In this document: positions 7,546-16,037 of the stretch, piece after piece
Position numbering within the stretch: the first letter of the stretch is position 1
Layout: each line of letters opens with the position of its first letter
Origin: Bacillus sp. cl95
Lineage (GTDB): Bacteria; Bacillota; Bacilli; Bacillales; Cytobacillaceae
Length of the DNA stretch: 64,000 nucleotides
Direction of reading: 5' to 3'
Assembly (NCBI RefSeq): GCF_900115925.1
Contig: NZ_FOYF01000002.1
Span: forward strand, 530,194-594,193
The notes under the pieces: generated by a model
The model's input: the letters and a program-made list of their open reading frames with translations, nothing else
Database searches by the model: none
Told to the model about the DNA's origin: nothing
Position numbers and translations under genes: made by a program

Positions 7546-8733
7546 ATGAGACATACTGAAGTAGTGATTGTAAGTGCAGTCCGTACGGCAATTGGAAATT
7601 TTAATGGAAGCTTGAAAAACATATCCGCCCCCGAACTAGGGGCAACAGCAATAAAAGCCGCTTTAGAAAAAGCAGGAGTGAAACCAGATCAAGTAGACGA
7701 AGTCATTATGGGGAATGTCTTGCAAGCAGGATTAGGTCAAAATCCGGCACGCCAGGCTTCTTTGAAAGCGGGTATTCCTGAAAGCGTTTCCGCAATGACC
7801 ATTAATAAAGTCTGCGGTTCAGGCTTAAAGGCCGTGCACTTGGCCACTCAGGCCATTCTGGCTGGTGACGCGGAAATCGTTGTAGCTGGTGGAATGGAAA
7901 ATATGAGTCAATCACCATACATTTTAAAAAATGCTCGTGATGGTTTTAAAATGGGTGACCAAAAATTAGTCGACACGATGATTGCAGATGGCTTAACATG
8001 TGCATTCAATAATTATCATATGGGCATTACGGCAGAGAATCTGTGCTCTCAGTACGATTTAACGAGAGAGGAACAAGATGAATTTTCCGCGTGGAGTCAG
8101 GAAAAAGCTGTAACGGCGATTGAAGAAGGCAAATTTAAAGACGAGATTGTTCCTGTACATATTCCGCAACGCAAGGGTGATCCTGTCGTATTCGACACGG
8201 ATGAATATCCAAAGAAAGGTACAACAGTTGAAAAGTTGGCTGGATTAAGACCTGCCTTTAAGAAAGACGGAAGTGTAACAGCAGGAAATGCTTCAGGAAT
8301 TAATGATGGAGCAGCCGTTGTCATTGTAATGAGTAAAGCGAAGGCAGAAGAGCTTGGCATTCAACCACTTGTATCTATAAAAGGAAATGCAAGTGCTGGC
8401 GTAGATCCGAGTATCATGGGAATTGGTCCTGTATCTGCAGTGAAAAAGGCTTTTGAAAAAGCTGCTGTATCCATGGAAGATATTGAGCTTATTGAAGCAA
8501 ATGAAGCATTCGCAGCCCAGTCACTTGCAGTTGACCGCGAGCTGAAATTTAACAAAGAAATCCTGAACGTAAATGGTGGAGCAATTGCGTTAGGGCATCC
8601 AATCGGAGCAAGTGGAGCGAGAATTCTTGTCACACTTATCCATGAAATGAAACGCAGAAATGCAAAGAAAGGACTAGCGACACTTTGTATTGGTGGAGGC
8701 CAAGGTGTTGCAACTGTCGTTGAGTTGGCATAA
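7546..8733 (+). CDS. Acetyl-CoA C-acetyltransferase (thiolase)
   Basis: A 395-residue thiolase, degradative or biosynthetic acetoacetyl-CoA type. The catalytic nucleophile is in VCGSGLKA (Cys about 88). The C-terminal part has [17 protein letters not shown] (His about 350) and CIGGGQG (Cys about 380). All active-site residues are present. I prefer the ATG at 7546 to the one at 7540 because GAAGGGA then lies 8 nt away. The product starts [17 protein letters not shown], as most thiolases do. The ScoA gene follows 27 nt downstream, giving a thiolase-CoA-transferase operon for acetoacetate use. Confidence 0.95.
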   Translation: MRHTEVVIVSAVRTAIGNFNGSLKNISAPELGATAIKAALEKAGVKPDQVDEVIMGNVLQAGLGQNPARQASLKAGIPESVSAMTINKVCGSGLKAVHLATQAILAGDAEIVVAGGMENMSQSPYILKNARDGFKMGDQKLVDTMIADGLTCAFNNYHMGITAENLCSQYDLTREEQDEFSAWSQEKAVTAIEEGKFKDEIVPVHIPQRKGDPVVFDTDEYPKKGTTVEKLAGLRPAFKKDGSVTAGNASGINDGAAVVIVMSKAKAEELGIQPLVSIKGNASAGVDPSIMGIGPVSAVKKAFEKAAVSMEDIELIEANEAFAAQSLAVDRELKFNKEILNVNGGAIALGHPIGASGARILVTLIHEMKRRNAKKGLATLCIGGGQGVATVVELA

Positions 8734-8760
8734 AAGTAGGAAAAGAGAGGAGCGGTAAAA

Positions 8761-9450
8761 ATGAAACAACTTTGCAGTTCATTTACAGAAGCCGTAGCCG
8801 ATATTCAAGATGGCGCAACCTTGATGGTTGGCGGATTTGGTCTTTGTGGCATTCCGGAAAATCTAATCTTGGCCCTTGTCGAAAAAGGGGTAAAAGACCT
8901 TACTGTCATCTCCAATAACTGTGGAGTCGATGACTGGGGACTTGGCTTACTCTTGAAGAATAAACAAATCAAGAAAATGATAGGTTCATATGTTGGTGAA
9001 AATAAAGAGTTTGAACGTCAAGTTTTATCGGGAGAGATTGAAGTGGAATTATTGCCCCAAGGATCTCTTGCCGAAAAAATTCGTTCGGGTGGTGCGGGAA
9101 TCCCTGCCTTCTATACACCGGCTGGCGTTGGCACTCCGATTGCTGAAGGTAAGGAAACAAGGATTTTTAAAGGGAAGGAATATTTGCTTGAAGAAGCATT
9201 AACAGCTGATTTTAGCCTGGTTAGAGCATGGAAAGGTGATAAGATGGGAAATCTTGTTTATCACAAAACGGCTCGAAACTTCAATCCGATGATCGCAGCC
9301 GCGGGAAAAGTGACGATTGCTGAAATAGAAACATTGCTTGAAATCGGGGAACTGAATCCAAATGAAATCCACACGCCAAGCATATATGTGCAAAGCCTTA
9401 TTGAAGGTAAGCAGGAAAAAAGGATTGAAAGACTTACAGTAAAAAAATAG
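8761..9450 (+). CDS. scoA: 3-oxoacid CoA-transferase subunit A
   Basis: A 229-residue alpha subunit of succinyl-CoA:3-ketoacid (or acetoacetate) CoA-transferase. The coenzyme A loop [11 protein letters not shown] is at residues 23-33, and the family motif [12 protein letters not shown] follows at about 55. The [16 protein letters not shown] stretch is typical of ScoA. It forms a heterodimer with the next gene product. AGAGGAG precedes the start and the two sco genes are 18 nt apart, so they are surely co-transcribed. With the thiolase the enzyme turns acetoacetate into two acetyl-CoA. Confidence 0.95.
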   Translation: MKQLCSSFTEAVADIQDGATLMVGGFGLCGIPENLILALVEKGVKDLTVISNNCGVDDWGLGLLLKNKQIKKMIGSYVGENKEFERQVLSGEIEVELLPQGSLAEKIRSGGAGIPAFYTPAGVGTPIAEGKETRIFKGKEYLLEEALTADFSLVRAWKGDKMGNLVYHKTARNFNPMIAAAGKVTIAEIETLLEIGELNPNEIHTPSIYVQSLIEGKQEKRIERLTVKK

Positions 9451-9468
9451 AAAGGAGTGTGCCCAATA

Positions 9469-10137
9469 ATGAGCAATCAGCAGGTTTCTGTGCGTGAAGT
9501 AATCGCTAAAAGAGCGGAGAAAGAAATTGAAAATGGCTATTATGTGAATCTTGGGATTGGAATGCCTACATTGGTAGCTAATTTTATTTCAGATAATAAG
9601 CAAGTCGTTTTACAATCAGAGAATGGTCTATTAGGAATTGGTCCATACCCGGAACAGCAAAATGTAGATCCCGATTTGATTAATGCAGGAAAAGAAACGG
9701 TTACGGCCATATCTGGTGCTGCCTATTTTGATAGTGCTGAATCATTTGCGATGATTCGCGGTGGACATGTCGATATTGCTATTTTAGGCGGTATGGAAGT
9801 TTCCGAAACAGGAGATTTAGCGAACTGGATGATTCCTGGTAAGATGATCAAAGGTATGGGTGGCGCAATGGATCTGGTCCATGGAGCACGTAAGATTATC
9901 GTCATCATGGAGCATACGAATAAAGCTGGTGAATCAAAAATCCTGAAGAGTTGCACACTCCCGTTAACAGGGAAAAACGTCGTGAATAGAATTATCACAG
10001 AACGAGCGGTTATGGATGTAACGTATTCGGGACTTAAGTTAGTTGAAGTTGCAAAAGGCTATACAATCGAAGAAGTAGTCGCTGTAACAGAAGCGAGCAT
10101 GACAGTAGATGAAAATGTAGTGACAGAAGCTTATTAA
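9469..10137 (+). CDS. scoB: 3-oxoacid CoA-transferase subunit B
   Basis: A 222-residue beta subunit. It carries [15 protein letters not shown] and the catalytic-Glu motif [12 protein letters not shown] (Glu about 47), which forms the glutamyl-CoA intermediate. [23 protein letters not shown] is diagnostic for ScoB. I choose the ATG giving MSNQQVSV rather than the GTG at 9457, because that GTG overlaps the AAAGGAG ribosome binding site. Last gene of the thiolase-scoAB unit. Confidence 0.95.
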   Translation: MSNQQVSVREVIAKRAEKEIENGYYVNLGIGMPTLVANFISDNKQVVLQSENGLLGIGPYPEQQNVDPDLINAGKETVTAISGAAYFDSAESFAMIRGGHVDIAILGGMEVSETGDLANWMIPGKMIKGMGGAMDLVHGARKIIVIMEHTNKAGESKILKSCTLPLTGKNVVNRIITERAVMDVTYSGLKLVEVAKGYTIEEVVAVTEASMTVDENVVTEAY

Positions 10138-10181
10138 CAAATGGTATACTAATCTTCAAAAAGTATCCAAGGAGCTTTCAC

Positions 10182-10436
10182 ATGAAAAAGAAACATCAAA
10201 AACATCAAAAACAGCAACCGAAAAAAGATGATTCGAAATTGACGCTTGGGGATGTACTCAATCAAGATTTAATGAATCAATTGAAAAACAAACAGCAGGA
10301 ATTAAAAGCTGCTGAAGAGAAGAAGGCTGCTGAGGAAGAAGAAAGAAAACGCGAAGAACGCCGATTGAAGGAAAAGAACAAAAGCTTTGAGGAGCTTTTG
10401 AACGAAAGTCAATTCAATTGGAAGGAATTTAAATAA
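10182..10436 (+). CDS. yqkE: YqkE family protein
   Basis: An 84-residue, extremely charged protein. A basic N-terminus (MKKKHQKHQKQQPKK) precedes LTLGDVLNQDLMNQLKNK, then a Lys/Glu/Arg-rich helix that is probably a coiled coil (about 35-70), ending NESQFNWKEFK. It corresponds to B. subtilis YqkE by composition and by position next to yqkF. Function unknown. AAGGAG lies upstream, and a bidirectional terminator shared with yqkF follows. Confidence 0.85.
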   Translation: MKKKHQKHQKQQPKKDDSKLTLGDVLNQDLMNQLKNKQQELKAAEEKKAAEEEERKREERRLKEKNKSFEELLNESQFNWKEFK

Positions 10437-10448
10437 GTAAGCAAGGAT

Positions 10449-10474
10449 AAAGCAGCCGCATATGTGGCTGCTTT
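10449..10474. terminator. Bidirectional terminator yqkE/yqkF
   Basis: AAAGCAGCC / GGCTGCTTT stem between the convergent yqkE and yqkF genes; the yqkF stop codon touches the stem. Confidence 0.75.
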
Positions 10475-11387
10475 ATCTATGGTCACTATAAATATTTGCC
10501 TTCGTGATGGATTGAATAAGTGCTATCTCTTCGTTGGTGAGTGAATCACTTTTGACTGCATTTGCATTGTTTCTTACTTGGCTCACTGAACTGGCACCTG
10601 CAATCACAGAAGCTACTTCAGGATAGGCAAGATTATACTGTAGGGCAACTTCGGTAAAGGAACGTTCGGATGAAAGTTTGTTTTTTAGTAGAGGAAGCAA
10701 TTCTGATAATTCCTCATGACCATAATCAAGATAACTTTTTCCAAGATCAAGCTTTTCCATAAAAGAGTCACTGAGAAGCCCTTTTGCTAGTGGGCCTCTT
10801 GCCACTATGCTGACACCTTTATCTTCTAATAGAGGTAGAACGGTTTCCTCAGGTCTTCGGTCCAGTAAGTTGTATTGCATCATAATGGCAACTATGTTTG
10901 ATTTTTCGATGTATTCACGAATGACGTTTGGGCGAATCGAAGAAATTCCATAGAATCTGATATAACCCTCTGACTTTAAGTCTTCAAAAGCTTCAATCGT
11001 TTCTTCAATGGGATCATCAATTGTACCACCATGAAGTTGATAGAGATCAATATAATCTGTACCAAGACGCTTTAGACTATTTTTAACTGCGTCTTTTATA
11101 TAAGCTTTAGAAGGATCCCAAGTCCATTGGTCTTTCTTGTCTGTCCAGCGATTCCCGACTTTAGTCGCGATGATGACTTGTTCACGAACCTCTCTTAATG
11201 CTTTGCCAACCAGTTTTTCATTAACTCCGAAATCATAGAGATCTGCTGTATCAAAGTAGTTGATTCCTTCATCGAGAGCCGCTTCAATAATTTGCTGAGC
11301 TTTTTTGTCGTCAGTACCCAGCGACATGCAGCCAAGCCCCAGTTCACTTACCATTAAATCAGAATTCCCGAGCTTTCTTTTTTTCAT
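10473..11387 (-). CDS. yqkF: Aldo/keto reductase YqkF
   Basis: A 304-residue NADPH-dependent aldo/keto reductase with a TIM barrel. The catalytic tetrad is visible: Asp and Tyr in FDTADLYDFG (about 45-55), Lys in IATKVG (about 76) and His in LYQLHGG (about 120). GYIRFYGISS and MMQYNLLDRR are family landmarks, and VIAGASSVSQVRNNA near the C-terminus binds the cofactor phosphate. Length and position match YqkF. The natural substrate is unknown. Confidence 0.92.
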   Translation of the reverse strand: MKKRKLGNSDLMVSELGLGCMSLGTDDKKAQQIIEAALDEGINYFDTADLYDFGVNEKLVGKALREVREQVIIATKVGNRWTDKKDQWTWDPSKAYIKDAVKNSLKRLGTDYIDLYQLHGGTIDDPIEETIEAFEDLKSEGYIRFYGISSIRPNVIREYIEKSNIVAIMMQYNLLDRRPEETVLPLLEDKGVSIVARGPLAKGLLSDSFMEKLDLGKSYLDYGHEELSELLPLLKNKLSSERSFTEVALQYNLAYPEVASVIAGASSVSQVRNNANAVKSDSLTNEEIALIQSITKANIYSDHR

Positions 11388-11403
11388 GAATACACCTCAA
11401 TCT

Positions 11404-11601
11404 TTACAAATTCCGCTTTTCTCTATTCTCGCATAGGGATTCTTTAATCTCAAATGATAGAAACCGGCACTCTGTCTGTCCAAAGGCTAAAATCATTTCA
11501 CTAACAGTAGGATACGTTCGGTTAAGTTCATTTAGTTTATCAAGGATTGCCTGTCCTTTTCCTATCAACACGATTCGCTTATGTCCACCATACATTCTCA
11601 T
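11404..11601 (-). CDS. mciZ: MciZ-like Z-ring inhibitor, extended form
   Basis: A small gene between yqkF and nudF, the position of mciZ in B. subtilis. MciZ is a mother-cell peptide that caps FtsZ filaments and blocks Z-ring formation during sporulation. From memory the B. subtilis peptide is 40 residues with VVLVGKAWEI and KLKEYGRTF. Here IVLIGKGQAI and KLNELNRTYP align at the same spacing. This product is about 65 residues, with an extra 25-residue tail (from FGQTECRFLSF). The ATG at 11601 is chosen because CGGAGGT is 6 nt upstream; ATGs at 11607 and 11595 fit less well. SigE control is known for B. subtilis but was not checked here. Confidence 0.7.
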   Translation of the reverse strand: MRMYGGHKRIVLIGKGQAILDKLNELNRTYPTVSEMILAFGQTECRFLSFEIKESLCENREKRNL

Positions 11602-11673
11602 ATTCATACCTCCGAAACGAAATATGTTAAAATGTATGAGCATTCAATTTCGGATTAGAACAGGAGTGGCAAA

Positions 11674-12225
11674 ATGAGTCGCTTTGAGGAAAAAACAATT
11701 AAAACGGAAGAAATTTTTTCAGGGAAAATAATAAGTTTAGAAGTTCAGGATGTGGAACTTCCTAATGGGAAAACATCCAAAAGGGAAATTATCAAACATC
11801 CAGGTGCTGTTGCTGTTATCGCTCTTACAGACGACAACAAGATTGTGATGGTTGAACAATATCGTAAGGCTTTGGAAAGAACTTTGGTGGAAATTCCGGC
11901 TGGGAAACTTGAAAAAGGAGAAGACCCAAAGCTTTGTGCCATGCGTGAACTAGAAGAAGAAACAGGATACGAAAGTGAGACTCTGGATTGGCTCATTTCC
12001 TTCTACACTTCTCCTGGATTTGCAGATGAACTTGTTCATTTATATGTTGCAAAAGGATTGAAAAAGAAGGAAAATGCGGCGGGATTGGATGAAGATGAGT
12101 TCGTAGAACTGGTTGAATTAACCCTTGATCAGGCAATAAAATATGTAAAAGAACAAAAAATTTACGACGCGAAAACGGCATTCGCGGTAAATTACCTTCA
12201 ATTACAAGAGGCGTTAAAGAAATAA
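11674..12225 (+). CDS. nudF: ADP-ribose pyrophosphatase NudF
   Basis: A 183-residue Nudix hydrolase that splits ADP-ribose to AMP and ribose 5-phosphate. The Nudix box G-x5-E-x7-R-E-x-x-E-E-x-G is complete (GKLEKGEDPKLCAMRELEEETGY spans residues about 76-98), with IVEIPA-type strand VEIPAG just before it. The N-terminal dimerisation strand segment and SFYTSPGFADELVHLY are typical of ADP-ribose-specific members. The stop codon overlaps the ATG of the next gene, so the two are translationally coupled. Confidence 0.93.
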   Translation: MSRFEEKTIKTEEIFSGKIISLEVQDVELPNGKTSKREIIKHPGAVAVIALTDDNKIVMVEQYRKALERTLVEIPAGKLEKGEDPKLCAMRELEEETGYESETLDWLISFYTSPGFADELVHLYVAKGLKKKENAAGLDEDEFVELVELTLDQAIKYVKEQKIYDAKTAFAVNYLQLQEALKK

Positions 12226-13388
12226 TGGACCTCTTTTATGTGGATTTGCATATTCATATTGGCAGGACCGCATCAGGGAAGCCAGTTAAAATAACCGGTG
12301 CAAAATCCTTAACTTTTTCAAACATCATCCATCATGCTCGTGATGAAAAAGGGCTGAATATGATTGGAATTATTGACAGTCATTCTCCCGAAGTCATGGA
12401 AGAAATGGAAATGTTAATAGCAAATGGACAAATGGAAGAGCTTGCAGAGGGTGGATTAGTATACGGAGACATGTCCATCATTCTTGGTTCAGAATTGGAA
12501 ATATACGATGAGTCTTGTCAGGGTCCTATTCATGTACTCTGTTACTTACCAACATTGTCGAAAATGAAAAAATTTTCACATTGGCTGTCACAACACATGA
12601 AGAATATTCAATTAAGCTCTCAACGCGTTTACATATCAGGGAAGGAACTTCAATTGAAAACAAAAGAATTGGAGGGATTATTCATTCCTGCACATGTCTT
12701 TACTCCATTTAAGAGTTTGTATGGAAAAGGTGTGAAAAAAACGCTGGAAGAGGTATTTGTTCCAGACTTAATAGATGGAATTGAACTGGGGCTAAGTGCC
12801 GATACTTTAATGGCAGATAGTGTAAATGAATTGCATCGCTATCCTTATCTTTCAAATTCTGATGCTCATTCATTAGGGAAGATTGCACGTGAATACCAAA
12901 CCATTCAAATGGAAAAGCCGACATTCCATGAACTGAAATTGGCTCTTCTTGAAAGAGAGGGCAGAGGTGTTGCGGCGAACTACGGGCTCGATCCTCTCCT
13001 TGGAAAATATCATCAAACCACTTGTGCAAATTGCCTTAAACGATTCGAAGAATCCGAGTTGAGATGTAGCAATTGTGGTGGAATGAAAAAGGTAAAAGGG
13101 GTAGCTTCGAGGATAATGGAGTTGAAGAATGAGATGGGGCAGGTCAGAACAAGGCCACCCTACATTCATCAAGTGCCACTAGACTTCATTCCAGGTTTAG
13201 GACCGAAACTTTTACAACGACTCTTGAACCATTTTGGAACGGAGATGGCTGTTCTTCATGAGGTCCCCTTTGAAAAGATGAAGGAAGTAATTCCTGAAAA
13301 AGTAGCCCAACTGATTATGAAAGCAAGGATAGGGCAACTCAATCTTGCCGCAGGCGGCGGAGGTAAATACGGTAAGGTCACCGAATAA
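12225..13388 (+). CDS. yqxK: Endonuclease Q-family PHP protein (YqxK)
   Basis: A 387-residue protein of the endonuclease Q family. EndoQ enzymes cut DNA 5' to deaminated bases. The N-terminal PHP metal site shows DLHIHIG (about 7) and IDSHSPEV (about 52), with PAHVFTPF (about 150) and LSNSDAHS (about 208) later. A four-Cys zinc ribbon follows, C-A-N-C...C-S-N-C (about 265-285). The C-terminus has a helix-hairpin-helix segment, FIPGLGPKLLQRLLNHFG. The metal ligands look intact, so it is probably active, but activity of the Bacillus branch is inferred from archaeal and Bacillus enzymes. It overlaps nudF by one base. Confidence 0.85.
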   Translation: MDLFYVDLHIHIGRTASGKPVKITGAKSLTFSNIIHHARDEKGLNMIGIIDSHSPEVMEEMEMLIANGQMEELAEGGLVYGDMSIILGSELEIYDESCQGPIHVLCYLPTLSKMKKFSHWLSQHMKNIQLSSQRVYISGKELQLKTKELEGLFIPAHVFTPFKSLYGKGVKKTLEEVFVPDLIDGIELGLSADTLMADSVNELHRYPYLSNSDAHSLGKIAREYQTIQMEKPTFHELKLALLEREGRGVAANYGLDPLLGKYHQTTCANCLKRFEESELRCSNCGGMKKVKGVASRIMELKNEMGQVRTRPPYIHQVPLDFIPGLGPKLLQRLLNHFGTEMAVLHEVPFEKMKEVIPEKVAQLIMKARIGQLNLAAGGGGKYGKVTE

Positions 13389-13436
13389 AAAACATAGGAT
13401 GAGTCCAAGTAATGGGACTCATCCTATGTTTTTTTG
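13387..13436 (+). terminator. Strong terminator after the endonuclease Q gene
   Basis: Perfect 16-bp stem (AACATAGGATGAGTCC and its complement), short loop, then seven T. Confidence 0.95.
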
Positions 13437-13493
13437 TCATAGATTAACAGGACATGCATACAATGAATTAACCAATTAATAGGAGGAAACGCT

Positions 13494-14135
13494 ATGAAGA
13501 AACGAATGTACCAGAACGTCGCCGCAATCTATTTCCGCGAAAACTCCTCGATCTTTTTATTTGTGGTGGTCTTGTTCTTAATGGGTGTTATTTTTGGCGC
13601 CGTTGTTGTAAATAGCTTGAGTTTCACACAAAAAGAAGATTTATTTTCCTACCTTTCTCAGTTTTTCGGACAGGTTTCAGATGGAAAAGTGGCAGCTGCG
13701 AATGATCTCTTTAGACAAAGCTTTTATCATAATATTAAGTTCATCGGTTTGATGTGGGTCCTTGGCATTTCGATAATTGGATTACCAGTGATTCTGATTC
13801 TGCTTTTTATCAAAGGTATGGTAGTCGGTTTTACTGTTGGGTTTCTCGTCAATCAAATGGGATGGAACGGTTTCTTGCTGGCATTTGTCTCAATCCTGCC
13901 ACAAAATTTAATCATAATTCCAATCTTTATTATCATTGCGGCAGTTTCGATTTCCTTCTCTTTAAGAATGGTGCAAATGCAATTCATGAAAAAGTATAGT
14001 CAGCCGATTCTTCCGCTATTTAGAAGATATTTAACGGCGCTAGTCGTTGCCATTATACTGCTTGCCGTTTCTTCTGCAGTTGAAGCCTATTTATCACCTG
14101 ATTTAATGAAAACTGTTGTTCATACAATAAAATAA
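13494..14135 (+). CDS. spoIIM: Stage II sporulation protein M
   Basis: A 213-residue multi-pass membrane protein of the SpoIIM family. With SpoIID and SpoIIP it forms the septal peptidoglycan-degrading machine that drives engulfment. Hydrophobic segments are visible at about 20-45, 80-105, 110-130, 135-160 and 180-200. RENSSIFLFVVVLFLMGVIFG at the N-terminus and LPQNLIIIPIFIIIAA are family landmarks. AGGAGG precedes the ATG. It is placed directly before fur, as in B. subtilis. Confidence 0.93.
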   Translation: MKKRMYQNVAAIYFRENSSIFLFVVVLFLMGVIFGAVVVNSLSFTQKEDLFSYLSQFFGQVSDGKVAAANDLFRQSFYHNIKFIGLMWVLGISIIGLPVILILLFIKGMVVGFTVGFLVNQMGWNGFLLAFVSILPQNLIIIPIFIIIAAVSISFSLRMVQMQFMKKYSQPILPLFRRYLTALVVAIILLAVSSAVEAYLSPDLMKTVVHTIK

Positions 14136-14169
14136 TAATTATTTTTAAGTAATGATTATAAAATGTTAA

Positions 14170-14184
14170 TGATAATAATTTTAT
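14170..14184 (+). promoter_or_regulatory. Candidate PerR/Fur box upstream of fur
   Basis: TGATAATAATTTTAT matches 12 of 14 fixed positions of the 7-1-7 PerR box and 11 of 14 of the Fur box, just upstream of the fur -35. In B. subtilis fur is under PerR control, so a PerR site is the first choice. Confidence 0.5.
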
Positions 14185-14185
14185 T

Positions 14186-14213
14186 TTGAATCTCCTAATC
14201 CATCTGTTATAAT
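14186..14213 (+). promoter_or_regulatory. SigA-type promoter of fur
   Basis: TTGAAT, 16 nt, TATAAT. The consensus -10 overlaps the upstream in-frame ATG at 14212, which rules that ATG out as the fur start. Confidence 0.75.
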
Positions 14214-14244
14214 GAGAATTGACAGTGGCGAGGGAGGACTGCGC

Positions 14245-14721
14245 ATGGAAACTAGAATTGAGAGAATTAAAAAACACTTGCATTCGTCAAGCTACAAGCT
14301 GACACCACAACGTGAAGCTACAGTTCGTGTCTTGCTTGAAAATGAAGAGGATCATTTAAGTGCAGAAGATGTCTACCTCCTCGTTAAAGAAAAATCTCCA
14401 GAGATCGGCTTGGCTACTGTATATCGGACTTTAGAATTGCTAACCGAATTGAAAATTGTTGATAAAATTAACTTTGGTGATGGGGTTTCTCGTTACGACC
14501 TTCGCCAAGAAGGCGCCGCTCATTTTCATCATCATCTTGTATGTATTGAATGTGGTGCTGTAGATGAAATTCAGGACGACCTTCTAGAAGATGTAGAAGC
14601 AATTGTTGAGCGCGATTGGAATTTTAAAATTAAAGATCATCGACTAACTTTTCATGGAATCTGTTATCGCTGTCACGATAATGAATCCGATACTGATGAA
14701 TCTAATGAAACCAGTGAATAA
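14245..14721 (+). CDS. fur: Ferric uptake regulator Fur
   Basis: A 158-residue iron-responsive repressor. The N-terminal winged helix has KLTPQREATVRVLLENEEDHLSAEDVY and the recognition segment EIGLATVYRTLELL (about 50-65). The dimerisation domain carries the regulatory site HFHHHLVCIECG and a second Cys pair, C-Y-R-C, near the end, giving the structural zinc site. Annotation matches Fur better than PerR or Zur by its overall N-terminus and its spoIIM-xerD position. The ATG at 14245 follows GAGGGAGG. Own promoter and terminator, so it is monocistronic. Confidence 0.93.
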   Translation: METRIERIKKHLHSSSYKLTPQREATVRVLLENEEDHLSAEDVYLLVKEKSPEIGLATVYRTLELLTELKIVDKINFGDGVSRYDLRQEGAAHFHHHLVCIECGAVDEIQDDLLEDVEAIVERDWNFKIKDHRLTFHGICYRCHDNESDTDESNETSE

Positions 14722-14727
14722 AAACAA

Positions 14728-14760
14728 AACCTTTTCAAACTTGAAAAGGTTTTTTATTTT
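14728..14760 (+). terminator. Terminator after fur
   Basis: AACCTTTTCAA / TTGAAAAGGTT stem followed by TTTTTATTTT. Confidence 0.9.
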
Positions 14761-14838
14761 GGCTTTGTCAAGAATTAGAATGAATATATGGAATATGATG
14801 TAAATATAAATCATCAACATGAAGGGAAGGGCGATAGA

Positions 14839-15375
14839 TTGTTAAATTGGCTAAATTCAAATATAAGTTTAGCGACACTATTTTGGTTATTTCCAATTAC
14901 ATTTCTACTTCATGATTTTGAAGAAATAATTTTTGTAGAATCTTGGTTTAAGAGAAATTATTCAAGAGTAGTAAAAATGGTACCAAACCATATGAAAAAA
15001 ATTTTTGAAGAATTATCGGAAACAACTTCGGGAAGGTTTGCTGTTCCAGTGCTTTTACAATTAGTTATGTATATCATTGCTACTTATTTGGCAGTGGAAC
15101 ACCAATTTTATGGGATTTTTGTAGGGTTTAACGTTCTTCTTTTCCTTCATGTATTTACTCATGTTGGTCAATGGATATACTTTAAGGTTTATGCATTGGG
15201 TGCATGTACAGCTTTACTGATCACATTCCCTTATTCACTATACTTGTTTTATAGGCTAATGAATGAACAATTAATTAATGCATTAGATTTGTTCATTAAC
15301 ATTCCATATGGAATGTTAACTATATTGATTGTCATTATTGGACATAAGTTAGCACCAAAAATCTTACATAATTAG
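14839..15375 (+). CDS. HXXEE domain membrane protein
   Basis: A roughly 178-residue integral membrane protein with the H-D-F-E-E motif (H-x-x-E-E) in the first hydrophobic segment and about five further hydrophobic stretches. The paired acidic and His residues suggest a membrane metal site, but no member has a well-established role. I favour the TTG at 14839, because GAAGGGAAGGG lies upstream of it, over the ATG at 14788, which has no ribosome binding site. It is inserted between fur and yqzK-xerD, where B. subtilis has no such gene, and a MITE-like element follows immediately. This suggests an acquired or mobile position. Confidence 0.8.
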   Translation: MLNWLNSNISLATLFWLFPITFLLHDFEEIIFVESWFKRNYSRVVKMVPNHMKKIFEELSETTSGRFAVPVLLQLVMYIIATYLAVEHQFYGIFVGFNVLLFLHVFTHVGQWIYFKVYALGACTALLITFPYSLYLFYRLMNEQLINALDLFINIPYGMLTILIVIIGHKLAPKILHN

Positions 15376-15389
15376 ATATTTAAGATATA

Positions 15390-15570
15390 GGCTCTTTTCG
15401 TAAACTTTGTTGTTATTGGAACAAGAAAAAGCGGGTATTAGGGCTTTTTCTATACTAAAACCATTAGTAATTTAGCGTGTAGAATTTCATATTGAGGAAA
15501 AGAGCGCGAAATATGAATCAATACGTATTGTCGCCCTTTTCGTAAAGCAACAATTTATGCGAAAACAGCC
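15390..15570. mobile_element. MITE-like element B, copy 2 (181 bp)
   Basis: The left end GGCTCTTTTCGTAAACTTTG and the complement of the right end GGCTGTTTTCGCATAAATTG form imperfect terminal inverted repeats that continue as GTTG(T/C)T. The middle has a perfect 9-bp hairpin, AGAAAAAGC/GCTTTTTCT, absent from copy 1. No clear target duplication flanks this copy. No coding capacity. Probably mobilised in trans by a transposase encoded elsewhere. Confidence 0.65.
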
Positions 15571-15715
15571 ATGTATTAAAGCAGTCTTCATCTTTTGTTA
15601 ACTACATTGTAAAAAGTGATATCCATAGATGTAAATCTATTAGTATGGATACTAAGGCTTATTTTCATACCTCATTTTGAAAATTTCTTACTGTTAAACT
15701 ACCTTGTACAGGTGC

Positions 15716-15745
15716 TTGCACTTTTCTTATGACGATTGGTATAAA
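15716..15745 (+). promoter_or_regulatory. Possible SigA promoter for yqzK-xerD
   Basis: TTGCAC, 18 nt, TATAAA, placed about 55 bp before the yqzK start. The long spacer lowers confidence. Confidence 0.4.
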
Positions 15746-15801
15746 TCTTGTCCAAGTTGGCATACCTTTTACTAGGCAGCTTCACATGGGGAGGAAGAAA
15801 T

Positions 15802-16032
15802 ATGGTTTCATTTTTTAAATTAGTTATTCAAACTCTTAAGGTATTCATTTTGTTCACTGGATGCACGATATTATTCTACTATGGTATCATGTACTTAAAT
15901 GAAGAATATCAAAATTATCATCGTTACGATGAACCAGAAGGAGCAGCAATTAAAGTATCCAATGCTGTAAAAAACGAAGAAAGTTCGTCCTGGTATGAAA
16001 GGTTGATATTGTTCTATTTAAACGGGGAGTAA
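15802..16032 (+). CDS. yqzK: YqzK family small membrane protein
   Basis: A 76-residue protein with one transmembrane helix (about 8-28, [20 protein letters not shown]) and an acidic, Tyr-rich tail. It sits between fur and xerD exactly as YqzK does in B. subtilis. GGGAGG precedes the ATG at 15802; an upstream in-frame ATG at 15748 has no such site. The stop overlaps the start region of xerD, so the two genes form a coupled pair. Function unknown. Confidence 0.85.
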   Translation: MVSFFKLVIQTLKVFILFTGCTILFYYGIMYLNEEYQNYHRYDEPEGAAIKVSNAVKNEESSSWYERLILFYLNGE

Positions 16033-16037
16033 TGAAA

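Larger units (their letters stand above)
15376..15801. other. 426-bp intergenic stretch
   Basis: Mostly MITE-like element B copy 2 (15390-15570). The rest is AT-rich, with a possible SigA promoter at 15716-15745 for yqzK-xerD. No gene supported. Confidence 0.75.
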
